This document shows, one piece after another, positions 61,479-64,000 of a stretch of 64,000 nucleotides of DNA. The stretch is from contig NZ_JAMBOI010000003.1 in NCBI RefSeq assembly GCF_023715535.1, positions 1-64,000 of the forward strand, given 5' to 3'. A model generated the notes under the pieces. That model worked only from the letters and a program-made list of their open reading frames with translations. It was not told the DNA's origin and searched no databases. Both the position numbers and the translations under genes were made by a program. Every line of letters begins with the position of its first letter. The first letter of the stretch is position 1. This stretch comes from Sporosarcina luteola (lineage in GTDB: Bacteria > Bacillota > Bacilli > Bacillales_A > Planococcaceae).

Positions 61479-61691
61479 TTATAAAGATCTCGTTATCAGT
61501 AACTTCCTGTACATCGCTGCAATTTCCGAGTTCTCTCTTTCCCAGTCTTTATTTCTTGGCATGGGAATCTTGAATTGCTTTCTCATCTCCGTCATTAAAC
61601 CGGCCAACAGCATATCCCTTTTTGGCCGGTCTGCAAAGATGATGTCCTCATATTCTCTTTGATAATCCGCCAGCGATTTCTTGGCTGCCAT
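61479..61691 (-). CDS. Small hypothetical protein, 70 aa
   Basis: A charged, helical protein that I do not recognise (MAAKKSLADYQREYEDII; RDMLLAGLMTEMRKQFKI; AAMYRKLLITRSL). There is no signal or membrane segment. CGGAGG lies 9 nt before the ATG. It lies 25 bp before the DNA glycosylase gene, likely in one transcript. Confidence 0.65.
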   Translation of the reverse strand: MAAKKSLADYQREYEDIIFADRPKRDMLLAGLMTEMRKQFKIPMPRNKDWERENSEIAAMYRKLLITRSL

Positions 61692-61756
61692 TTCATTTTT
61701 CCTCCGCTAATGTTCTTCAACCTTATATATCCCCTAATACTGCGACTATGATACTT

Positions 61757-63490
61757 TCACGACAATCCTTGCCCTTCTGCAAACTCCCGATACAACGGGT
61801 GGGACTTAATTAATTCCTCATGCGTGCCGATTCCCGTAATGTGGCCCGCCTCTAGGAAAATGAGCTGATCCGCGTCAACCACCGTCGACAACCGATGCGC
61901 GATGATGAGCGTCGTCCGCCCTTCCATGAGCCGTTGCAGCGCTTCTTGTACATGCGTCTCCGAACCGCTGTCCAAATTGGACGTCGCTTCGTCTAGCAAC
62001 AGAATCTCCGGGTTATGCAATAACGCTCGCGCAATCGCAATCCGCTGACGCTGGCCTCCTGAGAGCTTCATTCCCCTCTCCCCGACGAGCGTTTCAAAAC
62101 CGTCGGACATCGCTTCAATAAATTGAAGGGCGTTCGCCGCCTCCGCAGCCTTCCGCACCTCTTCCATTGAAGGACGAATTTCCAACCCATATGCGATATT
62201 ATCCAAAATCGTCCCACTCAACAAGGGACTTTCCTGCGACACATAGCCAATCCGTTTCCGCCAATCGGACAATGCAATTTCTGTAATCGGCATGCCGCCA
62301 ATCGAAATCTCACCCACCGTAGGTAAATAAAAGCGTTCGATCAACGAGAATATCGTCGTCTTCCCTCCGCCGCTCGGACCGACAAATGCAGTAATCGTCC
62401 CTGGTTTCGCTTGGAATGAAACTCCCTCAAGAACCACTTTTCCGCTTTCATATGAAAAACCGACCGATTCAAACTTGATGCTTCCATCCGGCACATTCGT
62501 GGATCCATTAGAAGGTTCGCTATCCATTCCTAACATCTGCTGAATCCGTTCAGTCGCCCCGACAGCCTTCTGGAAAATCGTAAATACCTGAGCCATCTGC
62601 GCAAACGGCATGATAATCTGGAACATCAGAAAAATGATGGCAACAAGCGTCCCCGCGGACAACACGCCTTTTGAAACTTGCGCGCCTCCATAACCAAGGA
62701 TCACGACTAAAATACTCATCATCACGAGCGTCATGACTGGCGAAATGATTGCCTGGATCTTCGCCTCTTTTAAGCCGAATGAAAACAGCGAGCTGATCGC
62801 CTTTCCACCCTTCTCTCCTTCATTAGGCTCAGCCCGATATGCCTTTACTAATCTGATATCGCCAAGCACCCGACCAAGATGGCCCGAGAACTTCGCCATC
62901 TCCCCTTGCGTCGCCTTTGCGATTTTATGCATAATCCGGCCAAGCGGAAAGATGATTGCCATACTAACCGGTATGCTGATCAACATGATCAACGTCATCT
63001 TCCAATCCAAATACAGAAGAATTGCAACTGCACCGATAATCGAAATGATACCCGTAATGAACGACACGAGATGATCTGACACCAATTGCTTCAGCATCGT
63101 CGTATCCTGCGTTATCCGGCTCATTGTCTCACCGGTTTCATTCTCATCGTAATAAGAAACCGGGAGCCGAAGCACTTTGTACCACAACTTATTCCGCAAG
63201 TCGGCAACGATCGTTTCACCGATGAATGCCAGCAAATAATACGAAACCCCGCCCAATACCGCCTGCAGAATGAAAACCGCAAACAAGAACACAGCCGTAC
63301 TCCAATTAAAAGAGGCACCCGTCAAGGAATCGACAAGCTCCCTCGTCACTAACGGAACCGCCAAACTCGCCGCCGTCGAAAATAACGCAAGCACAAGCGC
63401 AAGCGCCGTCTTCCCCTTCGGCCACTTCAGCTGGCGCAATAAACCGATGAATTCCTTCATCGACCCTTTCGTCTTCAATTCACTTTCCAT
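61757..63490 (-). CDS. ABC multidrug exporter half-transporter (BmrA/LmrA-like)
   Basis: A 577-aa half-transporter. Six membrane segments fill the first 310 residues, with coupling-helix text YYDENETGETMSRITQDT. The nucleotide-binding domain has Walker A GPSGGGKTT, signature LSGGQRQRIAIARAL, Walker B ILLLDEATSNLD and the H-loop IAHRLS. No partner gene is adjacent, so it probably acts as a homodimer. AAAAGGGTGA precedes the ATG. A 20-bp-period array lies 30-175 bp upstream of the start codon. Confidence 0.93.
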   Translation of the reverse strand: MESELKTKGSMKEFIGLLRQLKWPKGKTALALVLALFSTAASLAVPLVTRELVDSLTGASFNWSTAVFLFAVFILQAVLGGVSYYLLAFIGETIVADLRNKLWYKVLRLPVSYYDENETGETMSRITQDTTMLKQLVSDHLVSFITGIISIIGAVAILLYLDWKMTLIMLISIPVSMAIIFPLGRIMHKIAKATQGEMAKFSGHLGRVLGDIRLVKAYRAEPNEGEKGGKAISSLFSFGLKEAKIQAIISPVMTLVMMSILVVILGYGGAQVSKGVLSAGTLVAIIFLMFQIIMPFAQMAQVFTIFQKAVGATERIQQMLGMDSEPSNGSTNVPDGSIKFESVGFSYESGKVVLEGVSFQAKPGTITAFVGPSGGGKTTIFSLIERFYLPTVGEISIGGMPITEIALSDWRKRIGYVSQESPLLSGTILDNIAYGLEIRPSMEEVRKAAEAANALQFIEAMSDGFETLVGERGMKLSGGQRQRIAIARALLHNPEILLLDEATSNLDSGSETHVQEALQRLMEGRTTLIIAHRLSTVVDADQLIFLEAGHITGIGTHEELIKSHPLYREFAEGQGLS

Positions 63491-63516
63491 CTACTCACCC
63501 TTTTCTCTCTCCAAAT

Positions 63517-63665
63517 ACGCATAAATTCATCCAGCCACGCATAAACCGCTCCAGAAACGCATAAATCCTAACTATCGCGCATAAACGGTAAAATCCACGC
63601 ATAAATCCCTCTAAAAGCGCATAAACGCGTACAATCACGCATAAACATTTGCAACTACTCATAAC
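63517..63665 (+). repeat. 20-bp-period RCGCATAAAY array, eight units
   Basis: GCATAA begins at 63519, 63539, 63559, 63579, 63599, 63619 and 63639, with a degenerate TCATAA at 63659, an exact 20-bp step. The sequence between words is not shared. The array fills the gap between the ABC exporter start and the 3' end of the kinase gene. Both genes are on the minus strand, opposite to the word. Confidence 0.95.
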
Positions 63666-63686
63666 AATAAATTCTGTCCGTGTTAT

Positions 63687-64000
63687 TTACGTATTTGCCC
63701 TGGAAAGCCATCTATTCATTTCCTTCGGCGACTTCAACACTAGCACTTCCGCATCGACTCGCTCAAGTATTCGGTAAACACCTGGCCGCTTCTTCTTCGG
63801 ATACGTCCATATGAACTTCACAAACTCCCAATCAACCTTCTCCGGACAGCCTTCCGCCATATCCGGGCGCGTTCTCCCCCTGTACATCCATCTCCTCTTG
63901 AAAACCCTCATTAGGCATAGCCAGTTCGGGAAGTCGAGGAAAATGACGAGATCAGCATATTGAGCCCGCATCTCAATCGTGGAGTTGAAGTTTCCATCGA
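63687..64000 (-). CDS. P-loop kinase / DNA topology modulation protein (partial)
   Basis: The C-terminal part of a protein that continues beyond the right edge. In frame with the window end it reads DGNFNSTIEMRAQYADLVIFLDFPNWLCLMRVFKRR, here cut as DGNFNSTIEMRAQY, then ADLVIFLDFP and RVFKRRWMYRGRTRPD. That is the conserved core of the adenylate-kinase-like topology modulation (FlaR-type) group. The ATG at 63971 is internal, not the start. The P loop would lie outside the window. Confidence 0.82.
   Translation of the reverse strand, partial: DGNFNSTIEMRAQYADLVIFLDFPNWLCLMRVFKRRWMYRGRTRPDMAEGCPEKVDWEFVKFIWTYPKKKRPGVYRILERVDAEVLVLKSPKEMNRWLSRANT

Overview
The window is a low-to-mid GC Firmicutes chromosome segment. 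Gene order and protein sequences place it in the Bacillales, probably Planococcaceae and Sporosarcina-like; the genus is inference from the 16S fragment and general resemblance, not a computed match. All genes look chromosomal and housekeeping or niche-related. No phage, integrase, transposase or CRISPR array was seen.

Layout. 1-1385: the 5' end of a 16S rRNA gene on the minus strand, preceded by a six-tRNA cluster (Glu-Gln-Lys-Leu-Arg-Gly) with sigma-A type promoters before the tRNAs and before the 16S gene. 1904-20877: a minus-strand block colinear with Bacillus subtilis: sprT, tex, the stressosome/sigma-B operon (rsbR-S-T-U-V-W-sigB-rsbX), the MazEF (NdoAI/NdoA) toxin-antitoxin pair, alr, a YdcC-type lipoprotein, acpS, a divergent rhomboid protease, the PH-domain pair ydbT/ydbS, cshA, an alpha/beta hydrolase, murF and ddl. 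A RodA/FtsW glycosyltransferase is divergent from ddl. 22614-44701: accessory transport and small-protein genes, including a MFS exporter plus S41 peptidase operon divergent from an XRE-TPR regulator, tcyP, cardiolipin synthase, a VanY carboxypeptidase, YidC2, GNAT enzymes, cvfB, mntR and a cadC/cadA-type metal efflux pair. 44984-64000: yceI, murB, a KdpD-type USP protein, the complete mrpABCDEFG antiporter operon, FrnE and Rieske redox proteins, ppaC, the nsrR/hmp nitric-oxide pair, YkvI, a PfpI protein, a DNA glycosylase, a BmrA-like ABC exporter, and a truncated P-loop kinase at the edge.

How the parts connect. Sigma-B is encoded here, and three promoters match its consensus: one inside its own operon ahead of rsbV, one ahead of a YtxH-like gene and one ahead of a 51-aa membrane protein gene. 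Several divergent regulator/target pairs carry paired palindromes placed exactly over the predicted promoters: XRE-TPR/MFS, the CadC promoter, and NsrR/Hmp. Peptidoglycan synthesis is represented by alr, murF, ddl, rodA, murB and VanY.

Most unusual content. Five intergenic arrays share one architecture: a short conserved word recurring every 20 bp (21 bp in one array) with variable sequence between copies, starting within about 50 bp of a stop codon. Three of them (1550-1868, 22429-22575, 63519-63665) use the same word, RCGCATAAAY, in 33 units with no change of period. The largest is two-sided, with 7 units in one direction and 10 inverted units around a perfect 14-bp palindrome. Another array (44699-44910) uses TTCTTGAGCGCG and another (55951-56050) uses GAAATGAACGATAAC. 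I know no named element of this kind. Two further dispersed structured repeats (53558-53682, 56114-56226) resemble elements common in Bacillaceae intergenic regions.
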